Assembly: GCA_963703385.1 (NCBI GenBank)
Contig: OY969816.1
Location: forward strand, 930,001-994,000
Reading direction: 5' to 3'
DNA length: 64,000 nucleotides
From: Rhodoblastus sp963703385
GTDB lineage: Bacteria > Pseudomonadota > Alphaproteobacteria > Rhizobiales > Beijerinckiaceae
Position 1 is the stretch's first letter, and every line of letters starts with the position of its first letter. Of this stretch, positions 8,980 to 18,468 are shown in pieces. Below the pieces are notes generated by a model. That model worked only from the letters and a program-made list of their open reading frames with translations, searched no databases and was not told the DNA's origin. Position numbers and translations under genes: made by a program.

Positions 8980-9468
8980 ATGCAGCTCGTTTCCTCCGCC
9001 AAGGCCCTGCTTCTCAAGGAATTCGTCGACGCCTTCTTCCTGTCCTTCCGCTATCTGCTGAAGCCCAAGGCGACGCTGAACTATCCGCACGAGAAAAACC
9101 CGCAATCGCCCCGCTATCGCGGCGAACATGCTTTGCGCCGCTATCCCAACGGCGAGGAGCGCTGCATCGCCTGCAAGCTGTGCGAGGCGATCTGCCCGGC
9201 GCAGGCCATCACCATCGAGGCGGCGCCGCGCGGCAATGACGGCACGCGACGCACCACCCGCTACGACATCGACATGACCAAATGCATCTATTGCGGTTTC
9301 TGCCAGGAGGCCTGCCCGGTGGACGCCATTGTCGAGGGCCCCAATTCCGAATTCGCCGTCGAGACGCGCGAAGAACTGTTCTTCGACAAGCAACGCCTGC
9401 TCGACAACGGCGCGGTCTGGGAGCGGGAAATCGCCCGCAACCTCGCCGCCGACGCCCCCTATCGCTGA
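8980..9468 (+). CDS. nuoI: NADH-quinone oxidoreductase subunit I
   Basis: This 162-residue ferredoxin-like subunit carries clusters N6a and N6b, which link NuoG to NuoB. Two classical 8Fe-8S motifs are present: CIACKLCEAICP around residue 62 and CIYCGFCQEACP around residue 102. An amphipathic N-terminal segment that anchors to the membrane precedes them. The next gene, nuoJ, starts 105 bases downstream. The gap contains an imperfect hairpin (CGCCGAC near 9507 with GTCGGCG near 9527) but no convincing terminator. Confidence 0.96.
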   Translation: MQLVSSAKALLLKEFVDAFFLSFRYLLKPKATLNYPHEKNPQSPRYRGEHALRRYPNGEERCIACKLCEAICPAQAITIEAAPRGNDGTRRTTRYDIDMTKCIYCGFCQEACPVDAIVEGPNSEFAVETREELFFDKQRLLDNGAVWEREIARNLAADAPYR

Positions 9469-9573
9469 AGGCGGCCCCTGCCTTCAGCCGACTTTACCCT
9501 GCGCCGACTTTTTGCTTAAGCAGCGTCGGCGCGAAAAAGATCAAAGCCCTGGAAACAGGCGGACAGGTGGACC

Positions 9574-10176
9574 ATGACGCTTGCGACGTTTTTCTTCTAT
9601 CTGTTCTCGATCGGGTTGATCGCCTCCGCCGTCATGGTGATCTCGGCGCGCAATCCGGTTCATTCCGTTCTGTTCCTGATCGTCGCCTTCTTCAACGCGG
9701 CCGGGCTTTTCCTGCTCGTCGGCGCCGAATTCCTGGCGATGATCCTGGTCGTCGTCTATGTCGGCGCGGTGGCGGTGCTGTTCCTCTTCGTCGTCATGAT
9801 GCTCGATGTCGATTTCGCCGAACTGAAACAGGGCTTTCTGCGAAATCTTCCCATCGGCGTCCTGGTCGGCCTGATCGTGCTGGTCGAACTGGTCGCGGTG
9901 GTCGGCGCCTGGACGGTCGTCCCGCAAGCCGCGCTCGCCACGCCGACGCCGGGCCATCTGTCCAACACGGAAGCGCTCGGTCTGGTGCTCTACACCCAAT
10001 ATGTCTATCTGTTCGAGGCCGCCGGTTTCGTCCTGCTGGTCGCGATGATCGGCGCCATCGTCCTCACCCTTCATCACCGGCCGAATGTCCGCCGCCAGAA
10101 TATCGCGGCGCAGAATGCGCGCACCCGCGCCTCGGCCATCGAAAACAAGAAAGTCCCGTCGCGGGCGGGCGTGTGA
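9574..10176 (+). CDS. nuoJ: NADH-quinone oxidoreductase subunit J
   Basis: This is a 200-residue membrane subunit with five hydrophobic helices. The third helix carries the conserved VVYVGAVAVLFLFVVMML stretch, containing the region that interrupts the helix in known structures. The short charged C terminus after residue 170 is typical. It belongs to the proton-translocating membrane arm next to NuoK and NuoA. The start follows GGCGGACAGGTGGACC, a plausible ribosome site. NuoK begins 8 bases after its stop. Confidence 0.94.
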   Translation: MTLATFFFYLFSIGLIASAVMVISARNPVHSVLFLIVAFFNAAGLFLLVGAEFLAMILVVVYVGAVAVLFLFVVMMLDVDFAELKQGFLRNLPIGVLVGLIVLVELVAVVGAWTVVPQAALATPTPGHLSNTEALGLVLYTQYVYLFEAAGFVLLVAMIGAIVLTLHHRPNVRRQNIAAQNARTRASAIENKKVPSRAGV

Positions 10177-10184
10177 GGAGCGCA

Positions 10185-10493
10185 ATGGTCATCGGTCTCG
10201 AACATTATCTGATCGTCGCCGCGATCCTGTTCACTCTGGGCGTCGCCGGCATCATCATCAACCGCAAGAACGTCATCGTCATCCTGATGTCGGTCGAGCT
10301 GATCCTGCTGTCGGTCAATCTCAACCTGGTGGCCTTTTCCGCCCGGCTGCACGACCTCACGGGCCAGGTCTTCGCTTTGTTCGTCCTGACCGTCGCGGCG
10401 GCGGAAGCGGCGATCGGCCTAGCCATCGTCGTCACCTATTTCCGCAACCGCGGCACGATCGCGGTCGAAGACATCAATATGATGAAGGGCTGA
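10185..10493 (+). CDS. nuoK: NADH-quinone oxidoreductase subunit K
   Basis: This 102-residue protein has three transmembrane helices and is the smallest membrane-arm subunit, related to MrpC. The conserved Glu residues needed for proton transfer are visible in SVELILLSVNLN (second helix) and in AAAEAAIGLAIVV (third helix). ATG 10185 is preceded by GAGGAGCGCA, a clear ribosome site. Longer in-frame starts upstream run through the nuoJ gene in another frame and are not credible. Confidence 0.95.
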   Translation: MVIGLEHYLIVAAILFTLGVAGIIINRKNVIVILMSVELILLSVNLNLVAFSARLHDLTGQVFALFVLTVAAAEAAIGLAIVVTYFRNRGTIAVEDINMMKG

Positions 10494-10497
10494 AAGC

Positions 10498-12546
10498 ATG
10501 TATTCGGCAATCGTCTTTCTCCCCCTTCTCGGTTTCCTGGTCGCCGGCCTGCTGGGCCGCCGGATCGGGGACCGCGCCAGCGAAATCGTCACCACCTCGC
10601 TGCTCTTCATCTCCTGCTTCTTCTCCTGGATCACTTTTTTCCGGGTCGGGCTCAACGGCGGCTCCTTTTCGGCGCCGGTCCTCGCCAACTGGATGACCTC
10701 AGGCGTGCTCCATGTCGATTGGGCGCTGCGGGTGGACACGCTCACCGCCGTGATGCTGGTGGTGGTGACCACGGTCTCCGCCCTCGTCCATCTCTATTCG
10801 GTGGGCTATATGCACGAGGATCCCTCGCGCTCCCGCTTCTTCGCCTTTCTGTCGCTGTTCACCTTCGCCATGCTGACGCTGGTGACCGCCGACAATCTCG
10901 CCCAGATGTTTTTTGGCTGGGAAGGCGTCGGCCTCGCCTCCTATCTGCTGATCGGCTTCTGGTACGAGAAGCCTTCGGCGAACGCGGCCGCGATAAAAGC
11001 CTTCGTCGTCAACCGCATCGGCGATTTCGGCTTCGCGCTCGGCATTTTCCTGGTGTTCATGCTGACCGGGTCGATCAATCTCGACACCATTTTCGCCGCC
11101 GCGCCCGGCCTCGCCAACAAGACCGTCCATGTTTTCGGCGGCGACTGGGACGCAATGACTCTGACCTGCCTGCTGCTGTTCATGGGCGCCATGGGCAAGT
11201 CGGCGCAGTTCCTGCTCCACACCTGGCTGCCCGACGCGATGGAAGGCCCGACCCCGGTGTCCGCCCTCATCCACGCCGCGACCATGGTCACCGCCGGCGT
11301 GTTCATGGTGGCCCGGCTGTCGCCTTTGTTCGAGCAATCCGCGACCGCTTTGGCCGTGGTCACCATCGTCGGCGCCACCACCGCCTTTTTCGCCGCGACG
11401 GTCGGCCTCGTCCAGAACGACATCAAGCGCGTCATCGCTTATTCGACCTGTTCGCAACTCGGCTACATGTTCGTCGGCCTCGGGGTGGGGGGCTATTCGC
11501 TCGGCATTTTCCACCTCTTCACCCATGCCTTCTTCAAGGCCCTGCTGTTCCTCGGCGCCGGCTCGGTGATCCACGCCATGCACCACGAGCAGGACATGCG
11601 GAACATGGGCGGGCTGGCGAAGAAGATCCCGCTCACCTTCGCCACCATGACCATCGGCACGCTGGCGCTCACCGGCTTCCCACTGACCGCCGGCTATTTC
11701 TCCAAGGATGCGATCATCGAGGCCGCCTATGCAGCGGGCCTGCACAGCCAGGCCGCGACCTACGGCTATGTCCTGACCGTCGTCGCGGCGGGCCTGACCT
11801 CGTTCTACAGCTGGCGTCTGGTGTTCATGACCTTCTTCGGCAAGCCGCGCTGGGAGGCGGTCGACCATGCCAACGCCGCCGCCATGGCCGCGGTCCACGC
11901 CCACGATCACGAATCGCCGGCGGAGGAAGTGGCGACCGACGAGGCGCATGGCGACGGCCATCACGGCCACCATGCGCTCGACCCGCATGAATCGCCCAAT
12001 ACGATGATGATCCCGCTCTATGTGCTGTCGCTCGGCGCGCTGTTCGCCGGCCTGATGTTCAAGGGCGTATTCATCGGCCACGGCCTGGACGAATTCTGGC
12101 GCGGCTCGCTGTTCTTCGGCCCCGACAATCACATCATGCACGAGATGCACGAGATCCCCGAACTGGCCGGCTTGGCGCCGTCGCTGCTGATGGCGCTCGG
12201 CTTCGTCGTCTCGTTCTATTTCTACATCGTCTCGCCGCAGACCCCGGTTCGATTGGCCGAGCGCTTGCCTGGCCTGTACCGGTTCCTGCTCAACAAATGG
12301 TACTTCGACGAGCTTTACGACTTCCTGTTCGTCCGCCCGGCCTTCTGGCTCGGCCGGCTGTTCTGGAAGGGTGGCGACGGCGCGATCATCGACCGCCTCG
12401 GCCCCGACGGCATCGCCGCGCGGGTGCAGGACGGCGCCGGCTGGATGGCCCGGCTTCAGACCGGCTACATCTATAATTACGCTTTCGCCATGCTGATCGG
12501 CCTCGCGGCGATCATCACTTATTATCTGGTCGGCGGGGTGCGCTGA
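10498..12546 (+). CDS. nuoL: NADH-quinone oxidoreductase subunit L
   Basis: This is the distal antiporter-like subunit of the membrane arm (682 residues), with about 16 helices and the long lateral helix near the C terminus. Key residues are visible: the Glu of FFGWEGVGLASYLLIGFW, the Lys of MGKSAQFLLHTWLPDAMEGPTPVSALIHAATMV (here split around residues 234-265), and Lys in DIKRVIAYSTCSQLG. A cytoplasm- or periplasm-facing loop near residues 463-500 is unusually rich in His, Asp and Glu. The stop shares one base with the nuoM start. Confidence 0.96.
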   Translation: MYSAIVFLPLLGFLVAGLLGRRIGDRASEIVTTSLLFISCFFSWITFFRVGLNGGSFSAPVLANWMTSGVLHVDWALRVDTLTAVMLVVVTTVSALVHLYSVGYMHEDPSRSRFFAFLSLFTFAMLTLVTADNLAQMFFGWEGVGLASYLLIGFWYEKPSANAAAIKAFVVNRIGDFGFALGIFLVFMLTGSINLDTIFAAAPGLANKTVHVFGGDWDAMTLTCLLLFMGAMGKSAQFLLHTWLPDAMEGPTPVSALIHAATMVTAGVFMVARLSPLFEQSATALAVVTIVGATTAFFAATVGLVQNDIKRVIAYSTCSQLGYMFVGLGVGGYSLGIFHLFTHAFFKALLFLGAGSVIHAMHHEQDMRNMGGLAKKIPLTFATMTIGTLALTGFPLTAGYFSKDAIIEAAYAAGLHSQAATYGYVLTVVAAGLTSFYSWRLVFMTFFGKPRWEAVDHANAAAMAAVHAHDHESPAEEVATDEAHGDGHHGHHALDPHESPNTMMIPLYVLSLGALFAGLMFKGVFIGHGLDEFWRGSLFFGPDNHIMHEMHEIPELAGLAPSLLMALGFVVSFYFYIVSPQTPVRLAERLPGLYRFLLNKWYFDELYDFLFVRPAFWLGRLFWKGGDGAIIDRLGPDGIAARVQDGAGWMARLQTGYIYNYAFAMLIGLAAIITYYLVGGVR

Positions 12547-14057
12547 TGTTCGGTTTTGGCCTTCTCTCCTGGCTGACCTTCCTGCCTCTGGTCGGCGCCG
12601 CGCTCATCCTGGCTGTCCCCGGCGACAGCGAGGCGGGCAAGAACAATATCCGCTGGATCGCGCTGTGGACGACCCTCGTGGTCTTCGCTCTGTCGCTTTA
12701 CGCCTGGAGCAAATTCGTCCCCGGCGTCGCCGACTTCCAGTTCGTCGAGCAGAAGAGCTGGTTCGGCTCGGGGCTGACCTACAAGATGGGCGTGGACGGC
12801 GTCAGCTTCCCCTTCGTGGTGCTGACCGCCTTCCTGATGCCCCTGTGTATCGCCGCCTCATGGGCGCCGATCCAGACCCGGGTCAAGGAATATATGATCG
12901 CCTTCCTGGCGCTCGAGACGCTGATGATCGGCGTCTTCACCGCGCTCGATCTGGTGCTGTTCTACCTGTTCTTCGAAGGCGGCCTGATCCCGATGTTCCT
13001 GATCATCGGCGTCTGGGGCGGCAAGCGCCGCGTCTATGCGAGCTTCAAGTTCTTCCTTTACACGCTCGCCGGCTCGCTGCTGATGCTGATCGCGATTCTG
13101 GCGATGTATGCGCAGACCCACACCACCGACATCACGGCGCTGCTGCACGCCAGGTTCGATCCCAATCTCCAGAAATATCTCTGGCTCGCCTTCTTCGCCT
13201 CCTTCGCGGTGAAAATGCCGATGTGGCCGGTCCATACCTGGCTGCCCGACGCCCATGTCGAGGCGCCGACCGCAGGCTCGGTGATCCTGGCGGCCATCCT
13301 GCTGAAAATGGGCGGTTACGGCTTCATCCGCTTCTCGCTGCCGATGTTCCCCGACGCCTCACATTATTTCGCGCCGCTGGTCTACGCCCTGTCGATCATC
13401 GCCATCGTCTACACCTCGCTGGTGGCTTTGGTGCAGGAGGACATGAAGAAGCTGATCGCCTATTCCTCGGTCGCCCATATGGGGTTCGTCACCATGGGCC
13501 TGTTCGCCATGAATCAGCAGGCGGTCCAGGGCGCGGTGTTCCAGATGGTGTCGCATGGCCTGGTCTCCGGCGCGCTCTTCCTTTGCGTCGGCGTGGTCTA
13601 TGACCGCATGCATACCCGCGAGATCGCGGCCTATGGCGGCATTGTCGAGAAAATGCCGGTCTACGCCACGGCCTTCATGATCTTCACCCTGGCCAATGTC
13701 GGCCTGCCCGGCACCTCGGGCTTCATCGGCGAGTTCCTCTCGCTGCTCGGAACCTTCCAGGCCAACAGCTGGGTGGCCTTCTTCGCCACCACCGGCGTCA
13801 TCCTCTCGGCGGCCTATGCGCTTTACCTCTATTGGCAGGTGGTGTTCGGCAAGCTGGAGAAGCCGAGCCTGATGAGCCTCCAGGATCTGAACCCGCGCGA
13901 ACTGGCGGTGCTGACGCCGCTCGTCCTGCTGACGATCTATTACGGAATCCATCCCGGCCCGATCCTCGACGCCTGTTCCGGCTCGGTCGCCGAATTGATC
14001 AAGGGCTATGATTCCGCCTTGGCTCTGACCAAGACCGCCGCCCTCACGCTGCCTTGA
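12546..14057 (+). CDS. nuoM: NADH-quinone oxidoreductase subunit M
   Basis: This is an antiporter-like proton-pumping subunit of 503 residues. The first conserved Glu lies in LALETLMIGVF and the central Lys in FAVKMPMWPVHTWLPDAHVEAP (around residues 220-240). DMKKLIAYSSVAHMGFV carries the third set of residues. The start overlaps the nuoL stop by one base (TGATG). Ten bases separate it from nuoN. Length and helix pattern are normal. Confidence 0.96.
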   Translation: MFGFGLLSWLTFLPLVGAALILAVPGDSEAGKNNIRWIALWTTLVVFALSLYAWSKFVPGVADFQFVEQKSWFGSGLTYKMGVDGVSFPFVVLTAFLMPLCIAASWAPIQTRVKEYMIAFLALETLMIGVFTALDLVLFYLFFEGGLIPMFLIIGVWGGKRRVYASFKFFLYTLAGSLLMLIAILAMYAQTHTTDITALLHARFDPNLQKYLWLAFFASFAVKMPMWPVHTWLPDAHVEAPTAGSVILAAILLKMGGYGFIRFSLPMFPDASHYFAPLVYALSIIAIVYTSLVALVQEDMKKLIAYSSVAHMGFVTMGLFAMNQQAVQGAVFQMVSHGLVSGALFLCVGVVYDRMHTREIAAYGGIVEKMPVYATAFMIFTLANVGLPGTSGFIGEFLSLLGTFQANSWVAFFATTGVILSAAYALYLYWQVVFGKLEKPSLMSLQDLNPRELAVLTPLVLLTIYYGIHPGPILDACSGSVAELIKGYDSALALTKTAALTLP

Positions 14058-14067
14058 GAGAAGTTCC

Positions 14068-15504
14068 ATGAATTCGATCAGTCTTGAACTCGCTCATGCG
14101 CTCCCCGAGGCGATCCTGGCCGTGGGCGCGATTGTCCTGCTGCTGATCGGCGCCTATCGCGGCAGGGACGACGACGGCCCGATGAGCGAATTCGCGGTGG
14201 CCGTCCTCGGCGCCGCGCTGGTCGCGGTCCTGCTCGGCCATAACAGGGCGGCGGGCGTGGTCTTCGGCGACGCCTTCATCGACGACGATTTCGCCGACTT
14301 CATGAAGATTCTGTCGCTGGTCGGCTCGATCGTGGTCCTGCTGATGTCGGGCGATTTCTTGCGCCGGTCCGGGGTGAACAAGTTCGAGTTTCCGGTCCTG
14401 GTCGTGCTGTCGACGCTCGGCATGCTGATGCTGATCTCGGCCAATGGCCTGATCGCGCTTTATCTCGGCCTGGAGCTGATGTCGCTCTCGCTCTATGTCC
14501 TGGCCGCCATCAGCCGCGACGACGCCCGCGCCTCGGAGGCGGGCCTCAAATATTTCGTCCTCGGCGCCTTGTCCTCGGGCATGCTGCTCTATGGCGCCTC
14601 GCTGCTTTACGGCTTCGCCGGCACGGTGTCCTTCTCCGGCATCGCCGCGGCGATCGGCGGCCATCCAAACATGGGCGTGATTTTCGGCCTGGTGTTCCTG
14701 TTCGCCGGCCTCGCATTCAAGATTTCGGTGGTTCCCTTCCATATGTGGACGCCGGACGTCTATGAGGGCGCGCCGACGCCGGTCACCGCCTTTTTCGCTT
14801 CGGCGCCGAAAATGGCCGCCATGGCCGTCACGGTCCGCGTCATCATGACCGCCTTCCCCGGCGCGGTCAGCCAATGGCAGCAGATCATCGTCTTCCTCGC
14901 GCTGGCCTCGATGGCGCTCGGCGCTTTCGCCGCCATCGCCCAGACCAATATCAAGCGACTGATGGCCTATTCCTCGATCGGCCACATGGGTTTCGCCCTG
15001 GTCGGCCTCGCCGCCGGAACGGAAGCCGGCGCCAGGGGCGTCGCGATTTACATGGCGATCTATCTGGTCATGACGCTCGGGGCCTTCGCCGCCATCCTGT
15101 CGATGCGGGTCAATGGCCGGCCGGTCGAAAAAATCAGCGATCTTTCCGGCCTCGCGCGCACCAATCCGGCCATGGCCTTCTTCTTCGCCATGCTGATGTT
15201 CTCGCTGGCCGGCGTGCCGCCGCTCGCGGGCTTCTTCGCCAAATTCTATGTCTTCATGGCGGCGGTCGAAGCCAAGCTCTACTGGCTGGCGGTGATCGGC
15301 ATCCTGACCAGCGCGGTCTCGGCCTTTTACTATCTGCGCATCGTCAAGGTGATGTATTTCGACGATCCGGCGCCGGCCTTCGACCGCCCGAGCATGACCG
15401 AGCGCGCGGTCCTGGCGCTTTCCGCTGTCGCCATGCTGGTGTTCTGGGTCTTCCCGGCGCCGCTGGTCAACGCCGCCGCCGCCGCCGCGCATTCGTTGTT
15501 CTGA
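14068..15504 (+). CDS. nuoN: NADH-quinone oxidoreductase subunit N
   Basis: This is the third antiporter-like subunit of the membrane arm (478 residues). Conserved stretches are ALYLGLELMSLSLYVLAAI with its Glu, FKISVVPFHMWTPDVYEG with the central Lys, and NIKRLMAYSSIGHMGFAL. It is the last of the 14 nuo genes. Its TGA stop is immediately followed by the GTG start of birA, so the transcript very likely continues into birA and the RNase J gene, an arrangement common in Hyphomicrobiales. Confidence 0.96.
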   Translation: MNSISLELAHALPEAILAVGAIVLLLIGAYRGRDDDGPMSEFAVAVLGAALVAVLLGHNRAAGVVFGDAFIDDDFADFMKILSLVGSIVVLLMSGDFLRRSGVNKFEFPVLVVLSTLGMLMLISANGLIALYLGLELMSLSLYVLAAISRDDARASEAGLKYFVLGALSSGMLLYGASLLYGFAGTVSFSGIAAAIGGHPNMGVIFGLVFLFAGLAFKISVVPFHMWTPDVYEGAPTPVTAFFASAPKMAAMAVTVRVIMTAFPGAVSQWQQIIVFLALASMALGAFAAIAQTNIKRLMAYSSIGHMGFALVGLAAGTEAGARGVAIYMAIYLVMTLGAFAAILSMRVNGRPVEKISDLSGLARTNPAMAFFFAMLMFSLAGVPPLAGFFAKFYVFMAAVEAKLYWLAVIGILTSAVSAFYYLRIVKVMYFDDPAPAFDRPSMTERAVLALSAVAMLVFWVFPAPLVNAAAAAAHSLF

Positions 15505-16335
15505 GTGAGCGGCGCGGGCGGGGGGAGCGCGCCGGGTCGCAATGGGGCGGTGAAGGATTTCTATTGCGCGCTTGGCCCCGAAGCCGCGCGCGCCGGCTAT
15601 CGCCTCGAAGCCTTCACCTCGCTCGCCTCGACCAATGACGAGGCGATGAGCCGCATCGCCGCCGGCGATTCCGGACGGCTGTGGATCGTCGCCGCGACCC
15701 AGACCAGGGGCCGGGGCCGCATGGGCCGGTCGTGGGTTTCGCCGCCGGGCAATCTTTACGCCAGTCTCCTGCTGATCGATCCCGCGCCGCCGGCGCGGCT
15801 CACCGAAATCGGCTTCGTCGCGGGCGTGGCGCTGTACGACGCCTTGCGCGCCGTGGCGGGCCCGGGGCCGTCGATCCGGCTCAAATGGCCCAATGACGCG
15901 CTCGGCAATGGCGCGAAAATGTCGGGCCTGCTGCTGGAGGGCGCGAGCCTGCGCAACGGCCTTTTCGCCTGCGTGATCGGGGTCGGCGTCAATTGCGCCT
16001 CTTCGCCGGGTGACGCGCCCTATCCGACGGCGAGCCTGAAAAGCATCGGCGCGGCCTCCTGGGAGCGCGGCGCGCTCTTCGCCGCTCTGTCGGACCGTTT
16101 CGTTGATTGGCTGGAGGTCTGGGCGCGGGGCGACAATTTCGCCACTATCCGCGCCGCCTGGCTGGAGCGGGCGGGCGGGATCGGCGAAAAGGCGCGGGTC
16201 GAGCGCCAGGGCGAAAGGCTCGAAGGAATCTTCCGGGGCATTGACGCGCGGGGGCGCATGCTGTTGGAAGGACCGAACGGAAAAGTTGAGGCGATAGAAG
16301 CGGGCGACGTGGCCTTCGATCCGCGGAAAACGTAA
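15505..16335 (+). CDS. birA: Biotin--[acetyl-CoA-carboxylase] ligase
   Basis: This enzyme activates biotin to biotinyl-AMP and attaches it to carboxylase subunits. The biotin/ATP loop GRGRMGRSWVSPPGNLYAS lies near residues 70-88, and the catalytic KWPNDALG with its Lys lies near residue 130. It lacks an N-terminal winged-helix domain, so it is a class I ligase without repressor function. The frame opens at GTG 15505, directly after the nuoN stop. A second GTG at 15550 gives VKDFYCALG and may be the true start, because the first 15 residues are low-complexity Gly/Ala/Ser. Confidence 0.9.
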   Translation: MSGAGGGSAPGRNGAVKDFYCALGPEAARAGYRLEAFTSLASTNDEAMSRIAAGDSGRLWIVAATQTRGRGRMGRSWVSPPGNLYASLLLIDPAPPARLTEIGFVAGVALYDALRAVAGPGPSIRLKWPNDALGNGAKMSGLLLEGASLRNGLFACVIGVGVNCASSPGDAPYPTASLKSIGAASWERGALFAALSDRFVDWLEVWARGDNFATIRAAWLERAGGIGEKARVERQGERLEGIFRGIDARGRMLLEGPNGKVEAIEAGDVAFDPRKT

Positions 16336-16341
16336 AGGCGG

Positions 16342-18012
16342 ATGATGGCGTCGGACAAAGAAGAAATCGTATTCGCCCCGCTCGGGGGCCTGGGCGAAAT
16401 CGGCATGAACGCCGCGCTTTATGGCTTCGGCACGGCGAAAAAACGCAAATGGATCCTGGTCGATTGCGGCGTCGCTTTCGCAGGGTCGGACATGCCGGGC
16501 GTCGATCTCATCCTGCCCGATCTTGCCTTTATCGAGAAGAACCGCGCCGATCTGCTGGGGCTGATCGTCACCCACGCCCATGAGGATCATGTTGGGGCCA
16601 TTGCGGCGTTGTGGCCGCGCCTCGGCTGCCCGGTTTATGCCACGCGTTTCGCCGCCGGCTTGCTCGCCACGCGCCGCCTCGCCGAACCCGGCGCGCCGAA
16701 AGTGCCGATCCATGAGGTCGCGCAGGGCGGAAGGCTGAGCCTCGGCCCCTTCGAGATCGAATTCGTGCCGATGTCGCATTCGATCCCCGAATCCAACCTG
16801 CTGGCGATCCGCACCAAGGCCGGCGTCGTGGTCCACAGCGGCGACTGGAAGCTCGATCCGACGCCGGGGCTGGGCAAGCCGACCGACGCGGCGCGGCTCA
16901 AAGCAATCGGCGACGAGGGCGTGCGCGCCCTGATCAGCGATTCGACCAATATTCTGCGTGACGGCGAAAGCCCCTCGGAAGCGCAGGTCGCCGAGGTTCT
17001 GCGGGAAAAAATCCTCGCCGCGCGGGGGCGGGTGCTGGTGACGACTTTCGCCTCCAATGTCGCGCGTCTGCGCGCGGTCTGCCTGGCGGCGGAAGCCGCG
17101 GGTCGGCGCGTGGTGCTGGCCGGCCGCGCCATGGAGCGGGCGCTGGCGGTGGCGCGGGAATGCGGCTATCTCGACGACGTCCCGGAGTTGCTGTCGCTGG
17201 ACAGTTTTTCCCGCCTTCCCGCCCAAAAAGTTCTTGTTCTCGCCACCGGCAGCCAGGGCGAGGCGCGGGCCGCCATGTCGCGCGTCGTGCGCGGCGAACA
17301 TCCGATCAAACTCTCGCCCAACGATCTCGTCATCTTTTCCTCGCGCAGCATTCCCGGCAATGAGCGCGAGGTGAACGCCATCGTCAACGGCCTGATCCTG
17401 CAGGGCGTGGACGTGCTCACCGACCGTGACGCCTTGATCCATTGCTCGGGCCATCCGCGCCGGGGCGAGGTCGCGCAGCTCTATAAGTGGTTGCGGCCGC
17501 AGGTGGCGGTGCCCGCCCATGGCGAGGCGCTGCATCTCAAGGTCCATGCCGAATTCGCGCGCAACGCCGGGGTGGAGCATGTGCTGGTCGCGCATAATGG
17601 CGACATGGTCGCCCTCGGTCCCGACACGCCCACCCATCTCGGCCAGATCGCCCACGGCAAGCTCTATCACGACGGCGAACTGATTCTGAGCGAAACCGAC
17701 GAATGTTTCCGCGAGCGCCACCGGCTGGCGGCGGCGGGGATCATTTCCATCGCTTTCGCCTTGACGGCCAAGGGCGACGTGGCGGGCGTGCCCGACGTCA
17801 CCATGTTCGGCCTGCCGCGCAAGACCCGCGACAATCGTCCAATGGACGAGGTGGTGGACCGCGCCCTATTCGACACCCTCGACTCGCTGCCCCGCGCCCG
17901 GAAAAGGGACGCGGACGCCGCCTGCGCGGCGATCGAGCGCGCCGTGCGCGCGGCGGTCGCGGGGGTCTGGGGCAAGAAGCCGCACGTCCATGTGCTGGCG
18001 ATCGAAGTTTGA
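16342..18012 (+). CDS. rnj: Ribonuclease J
   Basis: This 556-residue beta-CASP metallo-beta-lactamase is an endo- and 5'-exonuclease used in RNA maturation and decay. The zinc motif HAHEDHVGAI sits near residue 78. Further family motifs are SHSIPESNL, the Asp in LISDSTN near residue 200, and GHPRRGEVAQLYKWLRP with PAHGEALH near residues 370-395. The C-terminal third is the RNA-associated domain. It starts six bases after birA; ATG 16342 and 16345 are both possible. This position after nuo and birA is conserved in related alphaproteobacteria. Confidence 0.93.
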   Translation: MMASDKEEIVFAPLGGLGEIGMNAALYGFGTAKKRKWILVDCGVAFAGSDMPGVDLILPDLAFIEKNRADLLGLIVTHAHEDHVGAIAALWPRLGCPVYATRFAAGLLATRRLAEPGAPKVPIHEVAQGGRLSLGPFEIEFVPMSHSIPESNLLAIRTKAGVVVHSGDWKLDPTPGLGKPTDAARLKAIGDEGVRALISDSTNILRDGESPSEAQVAEVLREKILAARGRVLVTTFASNVARLRAVCLAAEAAGRRVVLAGRAMERALAVARECGYLDDVPELLSLDSFSRLPAQKVLVLATGSQGEARAAMSRVVRGEHPIKLSPNDLVIFSSRSIPGNEREVNAIVNGLILQGVDVLTDRDALIHCSGHPRRGEVAQLYKWLRPQVAVPAHGEALHLKVHAEFARNAGVEHVLVAHNGDMVALGPDTPTHLGQIAHGKLYHDGELILSETDECFRERHRLAAAGIISIAFALTAKGDVAGVPDVTMFGLPRKTRDNRPMDEVVDRALFDTLDSLPRARKRDADAACAAIERAVRAAVAGVWGKKPHVHVLAIEV

Positions 18013-18026
18013 CGAGGAATGACGGG

Positions 18027-18431
18027 ATGATCGGCCGCCTGAACCATGTCGCCATAGCGGTAAAGGATGTCGCCGCGGCTGCCGCGACCTATCGCGACGT
18101 TCTCGGCGCCAAGGTTTCCGAGCCGCTGGCGCAGCCGGACCATGGCGTGACGGTCGTTTTCATCGAACTGCCCAACACCAAGATCGAATTGCTGGAGCCG
18201 CTCGGCGCGGCCTCGCCGATCGCCAAATTCCTGGAAAAGAACCCCGACGGCGGCATGCATCACGTCTGCTACGAGGTCGAGGACATTTTGCGGGCGCGCG
18301 ATCGCTTGAAACAGGCCGGCGCGCGGGTGATCGGCGACGGCGAGCCGAAAATCGGCGCCCACGGCAAGCCGGTTCTGTTCCTGCACCCCAAGGATTTCAA
18401 CGGCGTCCTGGTCGAGATCGAACAGGTCTGA
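18027..18431 (+). CDS. mce: Methylmalonyl-CoA epimerase (VOC family)
   Basis: This 134-residue protein of the vicinal oxygen chelate fold interconverts the two epimers of methylmalonyl-CoA, a step in propionyl-CoA use and in the ethylmalonyl-CoA pathway. The start IGRLNHVAIAV carries the first metal His, MHHVCYEVEDI the second, and the C-terminal FNGVLVEIEQ the metal Glu. GACGGG precedes ATG 18027. It lies 14 bases downstream of the RNase J gene and likely shares its transcript. It converges on the next gene. Confidence 0.9.
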   Translation: MIGRLNHVAIAVKDVAAAAATYRDVLGAKVSEPLAQPDHGVTVVFIELPNTKIELLEPLGAASPIAKFLEKNPDGGMHHVCYEVEDILRARDRLKQAGARVIGDGEPKIGAHGKPVLFLHPKDFNGVLVEIEQV

Positions 18432-18468
18432 GCGAAGGCGCCCGCGGCGGCCGGCTCGTTCATCGTCG

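Noticed and set aside
9282..10184. Upstream extension of the nuoK frame through nuoI and nuoJ.
   Set aside because: NuoK is about 100 residues in all relatives, and a good ribosome site stands before ATG 10185.
14044..17721. Minus-strand open frame of about 1225 codons opposite nuoN, birA and the RNase J gene.
   Set aside because: It has the low-complexity Arg/Ala/Gly/His composition typical of antisense frames in high-GC DNA, shows no domain, and lies fully opposite well-recognised genes.
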